Shown piece after piece: positions 57,100 through 64,000 of a DNA stretch of 64,000 nucleotides. A model generated the notes under the pieces. It worked only from the letters and a program-made list of their open reading frames with translations. It was not told where the DNA came from and did not search any database. Numbering within the stretch: position 1 is the first letter of the stretch; each line of letters begins with the position of its first letter. This DNA is from Oxalobacter formigenes (GTDB lineage Bacteria; Pseudomonadota; Gammaproteobacteria; Burkholderiales; Burkholderiaceae_D): the NCBI GenBank assembly GCA_023667225.1, contig JAMPAN010000005.1, positions 16,090-80,089 of the forward strand, read 5' to 3'. The translations under genes were made by a program, and so were the position numbers.

Positions 57100-57687
57100 T
57101 CATTCTCCGTAAATAAAAATTGGTGTTGTATGCGTCTGCTTCAGCCGCCGGATAATGCACTCCAGGCGGCCGTCTCCCCACCAAGCAAGCGGGGTATCAA
57201 CGCCATCTTCCACGCTTGAATAAAAAATCGTTTTTTCCGGCGCATGAATCCGGAAAGCAAAGGCCCATGCCTGGTCTGTCAGCGGCTCGTCAACACTGCT
57301 TTCCACCGTGTGCGGACGATAACCGCGCACACTTACCTCATAGCCCAGCGCTTTGGCTATCGCTTCATAATAGGCCGCACTCTGGCCGCCGGTTGACAAC
57401 AGCTTGGCACAGAGAATGCGCTGCCGTTCGGACAGCGTTTCCGCTTTTCCCAGCGCTTCATCGCACGGATCCGGCAGTCCTGCGTCCGTTTCCCATTCGC
57501 TAATCAGCTCCGACGTTGTGCGAGGATCTGTCTCACGAATCAGGTCAATCATCCGGTTGTGGCAGCGCGCAAACTCTGCTGCCAGTCCTTCCAGCAATTC
57601 ATCTGTTTCCGCAAAAGCCGGCCCAGGCGGCATCAAAGCCGCCAGCGCATGGCGGTAATCCTCAACACTGGCTTCTTTTATGCCCAT
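57100..57687 (-). CDS. Mu gp48-like baseplate/tail protein (DUF2313, YmfQ)
   Basis: The 195-residue protein has the DUF2313 start (YRHALAALMPPGPAF) and the segment ELISEWETDAGLPDPCD. In Mu, gp48 is a baseplate component next to gp47. It overlaps the gp47-like gene by 10 bp. Confidence 0.88.
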   Translation of the reverse strand: MGIKEASVEDYRHALAALMPPGPAFAETDELLEGLAAEFARCHNRMIDLIRETDPRTTSELISEWETDAGLPDPCDEALGKAETLSERQRILCAKLLSTGGQSAAYYEAIAKALGYEVSVRGYRPHTVESSVDEPLTDQAWAFAFRIHAPEKTIFYSSVEDGVDTPLAWWGDGRLECIIRRLKQTHTTPIFIYGE

Positions 57688-58733
57688 GTGATTACTCCCG
57701 GCAGGCTGATAACCCCGCGCTTCGCGACAATATCGTCAGACGGCGTTATCAGCTTGTGGTCATATTCCCCGGCCGCGCCGCTGATGGCTTCCTGGAGCCG
57801 GGAAAGATAAATGCGGCCGCCCGGCTCGGATTCCCGCGCAAAAAAATCCTCAACCGCGACAGCAATCGCTTCTTTCACCTCATCCGTATCAGGCGTGACA
57901 CGGATAGTCATATCCACCGGATTGCGGATGGGAGCCACCACATAGAGATTTTCCTGAACCGTCACCGGGCAAACCGCCCGGATATGCTCATAAACCTTTT
58001 CAACTTCGGAAGCGTTCGGTATCGGATCCGGATCGCCATCCCGAAGGAATCGCACGGTGACCGTGCCTGCTCCCATTTCGCCGCCTGATGGCCAGACACG
58101 CGTGACGCCGGGCACCTCTTTTGCCCAGCGGACGTAATCCGCATCATCTCCCCCGCCAGGCGGCTGGCGTATCCTGTCCAAAATGCGTTCCCGCAAGGAT
58201 TCGGCTGACTCTTCGTCTGTGCCGCCGGAAATGCCGCCGGAGACCGCCGTTGTGCCGATAGTGCCAACCGGCGTACCGATGGTCAGCACTTCCCCCGCTG
58301 CCAGATTACCGGCCTTGCCGGCATCTACCGCCTCGACCGATACCGCCATCTCCTGGCCGGTTATGACGGTATCGGCCTTGACGGCGTAGGAAAGCCCCGT
58401 TGTCATGCCGATAAAGAGCGTTCCGGCCGCCAGTTTTTCCCCTGGTGTGCCGGTGACGGTAATCGGGCCGCTGGCCTTTGTCGCGCCGCGCCTGCCGTCT
58501 CCAGAAAGCCAGAAATTCGCCTTGTCGTCGAGTGTCTCGACAGCCGTTATCACATTCACTTCCCGGGAAAGTTTTTGAAGCTGCCCATACAGCGCGGCAA
58601 AAGCGCCGGCATTCACGCGGCCATACACCGCATCATCCGAGCGGCGCAGCAGGGAATCCGCCCCACGCCGGGCTAAAATGTCGTTCACAATGCGCGTAAT
58701 CAGCGCCTGCTGGGTAGGAATATCAAAAGCCAT
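57678..58733 (-). CDS. Baseplate J-like protein (Mu gp47)
   Basis: The 351-residue wedge protein shows the baseplate J pattern: ADTVITGQEMAVSVEAVDAG, GNLAAGEVLTIGTPVG and ESLRERILDRIRQPPGGG. It forms part of the baseplate wedge in contractile-tailed phages. It is followed by gp48. Confidence 0.92.
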   Translation of the reverse strand: MAFDIPTQQALITRIVNDILARRGADSLLRRSDDAVYGRVNAGAFAALYGQLQKLSREVNVITAVETLDDKANFWLSGDGRRGATKASGPITVTGTPGEKLAAGTLFIGMTTGLSYAVKADTVITGQEMAVSVEAVDAGKAGNLAAGEVLTIGTPVGTIGTTAVSGGISGGTDEESAESLRERILDRIRQPPGGGDDADYVRWAKEVPGVTRVWPSGGEMGAGTVTVRFLRDGDPDPIPNASEVEKVYEHIRAVCPVTVQENLYVVAPIRNPVDMTIRVTPDTDEVKEAIAVAVEDFFARESEPGGRIYLSRLQEAISGAAGEYDHKLITPSDDIVAKRGVISLPGVITWA

Positions 58734-58736
58734 TCT

Positions 58737-59168
58737 TTATCCTTTTATCGCAGACCAGAGCGCCGTCATGCGGATATCCGTGCCGCTGCCGTCCGGCCGG
58801 GTGATCTGCGTTGCAATTTCCATTTTGTCCAGGCCAAGCCGGGCAACCGAGACGGCAACCGATTGGGCAATGCCATCTTCCACCAGCCAGGCCAGCGCTT
58901 CCCGCGCATACTCCTCCGCGCGCAGCAGCGTGTCTTGCGAGAGCACATCCCGGGAAAGCAGCCAGAGGCGCGAGCCTATCCGGTCTCCTTCAACGTCCGG
59001 ATACGTATCACCCCACCAGCCGTTTTTTGTTGTGCCAGGCAGCTTGTCGTCTGCTTTGGCTCGCCGCCAGGCAAAAAGGCTGATTACCACCGCCCGCGCC
59101 AGTTCAGGCAGGGGATGCAGGCCAAGATTGATTGCCTGCCCGTTTATCATGATAGATACCGGCTGCAT
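58737..59168 (-). CDS. Mu gp46-like baseplate protein (GpW/gp25 type)
   Basis: The 143-residue protein has the phage GP46 pattern, with RAVVISLFAWRRAKADDKLP, GWWGDTY and GSRLWLLSRDVL. It is a small wedge component at the inner baseplate. Its start overlaps the gp45-like stop by one base (TAATG). Confidence 0.88.
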   Translation of the reverse strand: MQPVSIMINGQAINLGLHPLPELARAVVISLFAWRRAKADDKLPGTTKNGWWGDTYPDVEGDRIGSRLWLLSRDVLSQDTLLRAEEYAREALAWLVEDGIAQSVAVSVARLGLDKMEIATQITRPDGSGTDIRMTALWSAIKG

Positions 59169-59707
59169 TACATCTCCTGATTCGGTACAGACGTAACCGA
59201 CTGCGTTTCATCATGCGTATGGTTGTTATACGTCGCGCGCATCCCGGACATGGATTTTTTGCCGCCCTGATCCATGATTTCACCCTGGGCAACCACATTC
59301 CCGGCAAAACTGGCCAGCGGTGTTTCAAAAATCATTTCCGGCGTATCGGTAAAGGTCATTTTTTTCCCCGCGCCGCGTATCGTGATACCGTCTTTCCCCA
59401 GCAAGACGGACTGGCCGATATCGTCATACAGCGCCACTTCGCCGGATTTGAGCGACGTCAGGCGATAACGCCGGTCAGCCAGGCATAAAATCACGCCGTG
59501 GCTACGGTCTCCGTCAAAAAAAAGCGCCACGCCTTCCGCGCCCGGCTTCGGGCAACTAGTAAAGCCGTAGCGCTCGATATAAGGCAGCTCTGCCGTTTCC
59601 CCGGCGAGCATCGCCACCTGTGCGGCCTGCATTTTTTTAGCCGGGTTTATCCAGGACAATACGCATTTGACCAACATGTTTTTAATGCAATCGGTTATCG
59701 CGCTCAT
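59168..59707 (-). CDS. Baseplate assembly protein V, spike (Mu gp45)
   Basis: The 179-residue protein resembles Mu gp45, the central spike: an OB-like N-terminal part (MLAGETAELPYIERYG), then ALFFDGDRSHGVIL, and repeats toward a tip with NNHTHDE, a His pattern that in Mu and P2 spikes binds metal. The ATG at 59707 is preferred; a GTG at 59716 adds three residues. Confidence 0.88.
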   Translation of the reverse strand: MSAITDCIKNMLVKCVLSWINPAKKMQAAQVAMLAGETAELPYIERYGFTSCPKPGAEGVALFFDGDRSHGVILCLADRRYRLTSLKSGEVALYDDIGQSVLLGKDGITIRGAGKKMTFTDTPEMIFETPLASFAGNVVAQGEIMDQGGKKSMSGMRATYNNHTHDETQSVTSVPNQEM

Positions 59708-59712
59708 ATGCC

Positions 59713-60810
59713 TCACACGCCATTTGCTAATTCCGGCCAGGGATTGGCCCCGCCGCTTTTGCCGCTCTTCGCTTTCTGTGCCTTGTCGCCGTCCACCTGC
59801 CGCGAAAATGCCTGAATGGGCGCAACATTTAACGTTGTAGTCATGCCGCCATCGTCAAGCCGGTAAGTGACAGAACCAATCACCAGCCAGTCATCAAAGC
59901 CCGAAACCGGGTCAACGACTTTTACCATCCTGTTCGGCTCCCAGAGGTCACCATTGCCCTGCCGCCAGCCGGCAACCGTATAGGTACCGGAGAGGCTTTT
60001 TCCGGCCCGGCTGTCTCGCTCATACAGCGCCCGGTTTTTACAGCTGGCCGCCGTGCCCTGGCCGGACTGCTTGATAACCAGGACACGCTTGCGGGTAATG
60101 CCGGCATCTTTGCCCGTTTCCTGCGTCTGGGATGCCAGCGCGCCGTAAAAATCATCGTCACCGGTCATTTGCCCCTTGCAAATGTAGGTGGCAAAGCGGC
60201 CGGTATGGTCTCGGTTAAGTGATCCGGAAAGGACGTTTTCTCCCACGGCGAGTGCCGTTTCCGCCCGCTCTTTCCCGACTTCGATAAAAACCAGATTCCC
60301 TTCGGCATCATCTGTCAGATACAGCTGCCGGGCGCGCAAAAGCCTGTCCAGGCTCTGGAAAACACTCTCTCCCTGCTGGATTTGATGCGCGGCTATCGCC
60401 AGCCCGGTATCCGTTTCGGTTTTCACCGCCACGCCGTAATACCCGGCCAGGTCAGCCGCAATCTTTTCTATTTTCTGGTTCTTCCACTGGCCGCCCGGCC
60501 AGATGGCGCTGCAATCGACCAAGTCCCCTGTCTTGCTTCTTCCGGTTACGCTCCTTGAAATGCTGGTGGTATCAAACGATACCGGCACGGCGTCCACCCA
60601 GCCGGTTATTACCTTGTCGCTGCCGAGCGATACCGTACAGGCGTCTCCCGGTTTCACCGGCAAATCATTGCCGCTGCCCGGCCAGGGATGCGATACCGAA
60701 AGAGAAAAACTTCTTGCCGTCTGCTCAATCCCGGCGGTAATTTCTACCGACATCCAGCCGCCGTAGGATTTCCCGTTGACGGTGAGCGTCACGGTATTAT
60801 CAGCGTTCAT
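59713..60810 (-). CDS. Phage tail hub protein (Mu P / gp44)
   Basis: The 365-residue protein resembles Mu gp44 (gene P), the baseplate hub related to gp27: VTLTVNGKSYGGWMSVEI at the start and VITGWVDAVPVSFD further on. It lies between the gp43-like and gp45-like genes and overlaps the former by four bases. Confidence 0.9.
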   Translation of the reverse strand: MNADNTVTLTVNGKSYGGWMSVEITAGIEQTARSFSLSVSHPWPGSGNDLPVKPGDACTVSLGSDKVITGWVDAVPVSFDTTSISRSVTGRSKTGDLVDCSAIWPGGQWKNQKIEKIAADLAGYYGVAVKTETDTGLAIAAHQIQQGESVFQSLDRLLRARQLYLTDDAEGNLVFIEVGKERAETALAVGENVLSGSLNRDHTGRFATYICKGQMTGDDDFYGALASQTQETGKDAGITRKRVLVIKQSGQGTAASCKNRALYERDSRAGKSLSGTYTVAGWRQGNGDLWEPNRMVKVVDPVSGFDDWLVIGSVTYRLDDGGMTTTLNVAPIQAFSRQVDGDKAQKAKSGKSGGANPWPELANGV

Positions 60811-62075
60811 TGCGTAAGCACCCTAAGCGGTTTTGCCGGCAAAAAGGCCGGGTTCAGAATCGCGTTTCTCTCCACAATTTCGGCTGCCCTGGCGGCATCC
60901 TCATACAGGTCATAGGCCACAACCAGCGCCGGCAGAACCTGAGGCAGGGTAATCTCGCGTATCCGTGCCGCCTTGCTTGCCCTGTTGGTCATGTCACGGT
61001 ACACATCCAGGCGCAGCTGTGTCAGGACGTTGGCCACGTCAACAGGCGCGTAAAGCGCCTCCCTGTCCAGCGCTGCGGTTATGGCATCCCTGGCATTGGT
61101 CATCTCGTCATAGATAGTTGGCGGCACAACGGCAGCAGCCAGTCCGGCATTGGCCAGCGCCTCGTTTCTGACCAGCTCGTCTATGGCGTTACTGTTGGCC
61201 GCCTCCTGTACGCGCGCCGGTGTATTAAAAAGCGGTTTGTCCGGATTGGCCGCCGAACCGCTGCCATTGGCCAGCATGACCAGTTTCATCGCGGTATCTG
61301 CCGCGCCGGCAGTCTGGCTGCCGCTTTTTGCCGGTTGGCCAATGCCGACAGACCTCAGCATATCCTGCATCATGGAAGATGCGCGCCCTGGAATATCCAG
61401 GATATTTTGCACGGAACCAATCAGGCCGCCAATGGCGTTTCCCAGCCCGCCGGGCGTATCTACCAGCGTGCGGACTGCGCCCATCAGCTCACCGGCCGCC
61501 AGGTCAATACCTGAAGCGGTGCCGGAAAGCGCGGCAGTTATTTGGTCAACCACATTGCCGACCTTGCTGATGGCTGATTCCCGGACAAAATCCGGCATCC
61601 CCTCAAGAGAAAACAGCCCGGCAAAGCGTTCCTGCGCCGCTTCAGAAAGGGATCCGGCAGACGACAGCACAAAAGCGCCCAGATCCGCCGAGGCGGAAGG
61701 ATAGGCCGGGGTATCGGCTTCCGTAAAAGGCATAGTCACGGTACACATGCCGCCCGAATTTGCAGAGACGGATATACTGAAGTCCCCGCTTAAGACAACG
61801 GTTTTTTCTCCATAAAAGGGGTGTACCAGCGTGCCGGATCCTTTTTCTTCCAGGGCGGCAATGAGACGCTTTTGTCCGGCAATAAAATTTTGGCCGATTA
61901 AAAATCCCGTCACGGAAAACTGCCGGGCGCGCATCCCGTTATCTTCCGCAGAGGCTTTGTCGCGCTGGGGATATTCCCTGATAATCATGCGCCGGCCGCC
62001 GGATGCGGTGGCCGATTCCACATAAAAAGGCACACCGCGAAAGGAGGCGGGCAAGAGGTTTTTTCTCCAGCTCAT
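60807..62075 (-). CDS. DNA circulation/tail protein (Mu gp43, N gene)
   Basis: The 422-residue protein has the DNA_circ_N signature (MSWRKNLLPASFRGVPFYVE, then RMIIREYPQRD). Despite the family name, in Mu-like phages it is a tail/baseplate component. It overlaps the tape measure stop by four bases. Confidence 0.9.
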   Translation of the reverse strand: MSWRKNLLPASFRGVPFYVESATASGGRRMIIREYPQRDKASAEDNGMRARQFSVTGFLIGQNFIAGQKRLIAALEEKGSGTLVHPFYGEKTVVLSGDFSISVSANSGGMCTVTMPFTEADTPAYPSASADLGAFVLSSAGSLSEAAQERFAGLFSLEGMPDFVRESAISKVGNVVDQITAALSGTASGIDLAAGELMGAVRTLVDTPGGLGNAIGGLIGSVQNILDIPGRASSMMQDMLRSVGIGQPAKSGSQTAGAADTAMKLVMLANGSGSAANPDKPLFNTPARVQEAANSNAIDELVRNEALANAGLAAAVVPPTIYDEMTNARDAITAALDREALYAPVDVANVLTQLRLDVYRDMTNRASKAARIREITLPQVLPALVVAYDLYEDAARAAEIVERNAILNPAFLPAKPLRVLTQ

Positions 62076-63664
62076 GCCAGGCTTCCTTCACTGCGATGGC
62101 CGACACTGGTTTTAACGTCTGCGCCTTTGGATTTTGCGCTGACTTCCTTGATGCGGGAACCCTCCGGCGCTTCAATAACGATATTGTTTTGAATTTCTAC
62201 CGGATTGCCTGCCGCCGCCAGCTGGGAAGCCTGGGCACTGGCCATCCGGGCAGGAAGAGAAGGCACGCCCGCGCCTGCCAGCATCATGCCGTCTCCTCCT
62301 TCAATCGCAGCAAAGGGATTAAATGTCTCCATCAGGTTCATAATCCAGTCAACCGCATCGGAAAAAATCTTTTTAACGCTGTCCCACAATCGCCTGATAA
62401 AGTCGGAAAAATCATTCCAGACATCCTTTAGGCGCGATGCGACGGTATCCCAGTTTTGGTAAATCAACCACACGCCGGCAACCAGGGCAGCGGCAGCCAG
62501 CGCAATCGGCCCCATAGCAACCAGCAAACCCTTGAAAGCCAGCGCCGCTCTGATCAGCGCGGGAATCAATCCGATATTTGTGACAATGACATAGGCCAAA
62601 ACGGTATTTTTAAGACCGCCGAAAAAGTCAATTACCCCTTTAACGGCATCAATTAAAGACAGCATCCCCTGGACAATTTCCGCCGGATCCAGACTATCCA
62701 CCCAGGCAGACAAAGGCTTGACGATGGAATCAATCGCCTTGTTTATTTGTTCCTTGTTTTCAATTAAGAATGCCGTCATTTTGTTAATAAACGGCGTCAG
62801 CGACGGGAGGAATTTCATGGCAAAAGTCATGCGCAGATCTCCCCAGCGTTTTTTGAGATCGGTCATGGCATCAACAAATTTCGCCGAATTTTCTGCCTGC
62901 TCATTGCTGATAATGCCAAGCTCACGCGCACGTGCTCTCAGCCCTTTAAGAGCATCGGCATCTTCATTGGCCAGCGTTACCAGCCCGGCACCGGCTTTCC
63001 CGAAAAACTGTTGTGCGAGAAGAGCACGCCGCTGGGCATCAGGCACTTGCCTGATGGCATCCAGCATTTTTTCAAAAGCCTGCTCTGCTGTAAGTGCCGG
63101 ATTCTTCAACTGTTTGGCCAGAACCGGCGATATCCCGGCGACAGTTTTGGCAAAAGCACCGGTTCCGGAGCGGAGTTGCCCCATATTCACCGTCATTTTT
63201 GCAATGGCGGTATCAAAGGTTTCCGCCGAAATGCCCGAGCGGTCTGCCGCAAAGCGCCATTCCTGGATGGATTCCGCGCTCATGCCGGTTCGGATACTCA
63301 TCTTTTGCAGGGCATCGCCTGCCGCTGCCGCGCCGGAGACAACGTTATGAATCCCGCCGACAGCGCCAAAAAAGCCGGCAGTCAAGATGCCAACCTGCTT
63401 GCCCAACGCGATGGAGCGGCTGCCGACTTTGGCGAGTTCTGCCCGAAAAAGTTTTGAACTCTTTGCCGCGCCGCTCATCATCTCGAGCAGCTGGAATTTC
63501 CCGCCGGAATACAGCCGGTCGTTAAAGCCATTTATTGCGCCGCCAGCTCCTTTTAAGGCATTTCTGGCGCTCTCTGCCTGCTTCGCAATATTTTTAAGCG
63601 CTGGCGTCAGCCTGTCCTGAGCGGTAACAATCGCTTTCAGGTAAAACTCTTTTGTTGAAGCCAT
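62072..63664 (-). CDS. Tail tape measure protein
   Basis: The 530-residue protein is rich in Ala and Gly with long helices, and has hydrophobic segments near residues 100-120 and 355-410 (VIVTNIGLIPALIRAALAF, GPIALAAAALVAGVWLIYQN). It sets tail length. The length suggests a rather short tail. It is separated from the small gene upstream by a terminator. Confidence 0.9.
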   Translation of the reverse strand: MASTKEFYLKAIVTAQDRLTPALKNIAKQAESARNALKGAGGAINGFNDRLYSGGKFQLLEMMSGAAKSSKLFRAELAKVGSRSIALGKQVGILTAGFFGAVGGIHNVVSGAAAAGDALQKMSIRTGMSAESIQEWRFAADRSGISAETFDTAIAKMTVNMGQLRSGTGAFAKTVAGISPVLAKQLKNPALTAEQAFEKMLDAIRQVPDAQRRALLAQQFFGKAGAGLVTLANEDADALKGLRARARELGIISNEQAENSAKFVDAMTDLKKRWGDLRMTFAMKFLPSLTPFINKMTAFLIENKEQINKAIDSIVKPLSAWVDSLDPAEIVQGMLSLIDAVKGVIDFFGGLKNTVLAYVIVTNIGLIPALIRAALAFKGLLVAMGPIALAAAALVAGVWLIYQNWDTVASRLKDVWNDFSDFIRRLWDSVKKIFSDAVDWIMNLMETFNPFAAIEGGDGMMLAGAGVPSLPARMASAQASQLAAAGNPVEIQNNIVIEAPEGSRIKEVSAKSKGADVKTSVGHRSEGSLA

Positions 63665-63689
63665 ATCTGTCAGTCCATGAAACAGGCAA

Positions 63690-63718
63690 CAAAAAAAGCC
63701 TCCACAGCGGGAGGCTTT
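63690..63718 (-). terminator. Terminator-like hairpin between 63746 gene and tape measure
   Basis: A 9-bp perfect stem (63695-63703 with 63710-63718) with a 6-nt loop is followed on the minus strand by seven T (63691-63697, partly in the stem). It would cut the small gene from the tail genes unless antitermination occurs. Confidence 0.75.
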
Positions 63719-63745
63719 AATGTCAGAAAAAATCAGGTTTTACAG

Positions 63746-63934
63746 TCAATCAGGGTTGCCGTCTATCGGCTTGTCTGTGAGTTCTTCTTTGGGTTTTTCT
63801 TTCAGTTTTTTAAAATGCGGGAAAAAGCAACAAGCCACAACAAAAATAATCAAAGCGACCACAATATCTTCGGAGGCATCTCCGAAAATCATTTTCATAA
63901 CCCATAAAAACAAAATAATCGTGAAAAGACGCAT
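63746..63934 (-). CDS. Small phage membrane protein
   Basis: The 62-residue protein has two hydrophobic segments (RLFTIILFLWVMKMIFG and IVVALIIFVVACCFFP) and a Lys/Glu/Asp-rich tail. No family is recognised. The position before the tape measure, where a tail assembly chaperone is usual, is noteworthy, but the sequence is not chaperone-like. Confidence 0.6.
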   Translation of the reverse strand: MRLFTIILFLWVMKMIFGDASEDIVVALIIFVVACCFFPHFKKLKEKPKEELTDKPIDGNPD

Positions 63935-64000
63935 GTTTTCCCTTTCCGGATTTTTTCATTATATCCCCAAAAAATCCGGGAAAAGGAAAAACATTACCCC

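Larger units (their letters stand above)
49276..64000. mobile_element. Prophage (left part), Mu-like tail module with P1/P4-type immunity region
   Basis: From about 49.3 kb to the end all genes are phage-like: an immunity module and a lipoprotein on the plus strand, then lysis, tail fibre, baseplate and tape-measure genes on the minus strand in Mu gene order. Integrase, replication, packaging and capsid genes are not seen, so the element continues to the right. The left end lies between the methyltransferase stop and the promoter at 49374; the exact attachment site is not known. Confidence 0.92.

Overview
The window looks like a chromosomal segment of a betaproteobacterium of the Burkholderiales, most likely Oxalobacteraceae (Oxalobacter-like). 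This is inferred from gene order (ndk-rlmN-rodZ-ispG-hisS-yfgM-bamB-der-hfq-hflX-hflK-hflC-hisZ-purA and rpoE to rpmF), from the protein sequences, and from a moderate G+C content for the order. No 16S gene or other decisive marker is present.

Region 1 (1-26.7 kb) is core chromosome and almost all on the minus strand. It holds the 5' end of smc, a plus-strand pbpG, then purA, hisZ, hflC, hflK, hflX, hfq, der, bamB, yfgM, hisS, ispG, rodZ, rlmN and ndk. Next come the envelope-stress genes degP, a very short rseA and rpoE, and then the fatty-acid/phospholipid cluster fabF-acpP-fabG-fabD-fabH-plsX-rpmF-yceD. Compared with the usual layout, pilW (between rlmN and rodZ) and rseB (between rseA and degP) are missing.

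Region 2 (26.7-33.4 kb) has maf and an RsmI-like methyltransferase converging on rlmJ. After these come an isolated cheR-cheD pair and a NarL-type two-component system.

Region 3 (33.45-37.27 kb) is an AT-rich restriction-modification island: an N-terminally shortened XRE regulator, a beta-class DNA methyltransferase, and a 910-residue protein combining a PD-(D/E)XK nuclease-like N-terminus with an N6-adenine methyltransferase.

Region 4 (37.4-49.2 kb) returns to core genes: a large basic amino-acid decarboxylase, the lysine/diaminopimelate genes dapC-dapD-dapE with prmB, the ABC-F factor yheS, rnhA, gloB, an OsmC-like protein, a CBS-domain protein and a class I methyltransferase.

Region 5 (about 49.3 kb to the right end) is part of a prophage with a Mu-like tail. 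At its left edge is a P1/P4-type immunity module (C4-like antisense RNA, Ash/Icd-like gene, Bro-N antirepressor-like gene), followed by an AT-rich lipoprotein made of three Cys-rich repeats. The rest runs on the minus strand: small membrane protein, tape measure, gp43-gp48-like baseplate genes, tail fibre and assembly chaperone, Dam-type methylase, holin/endolysin/Rz/Rz1, a Com-like zinc protein, and a three-gene cassette of unknown function. No integrase, invertase, capsid or packaging gene is inside the window, so the prophage continues past 64 kb.

The strongest unexplained structures are in the prophage. (i) A tail-fibre inversion cassette (56021-56570) is bounded by 27-bp perfect inverted repeats; two alternative C-termini lie tail to tail in matching reading phase. 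(ii) The gene after com has its Shine-Dalgarno sequence and start codon in a 9-bp hairpin, which suggests Com-type translational control of a gene that is not mom. (iii) The C4-like RNA element has two flanking targets.
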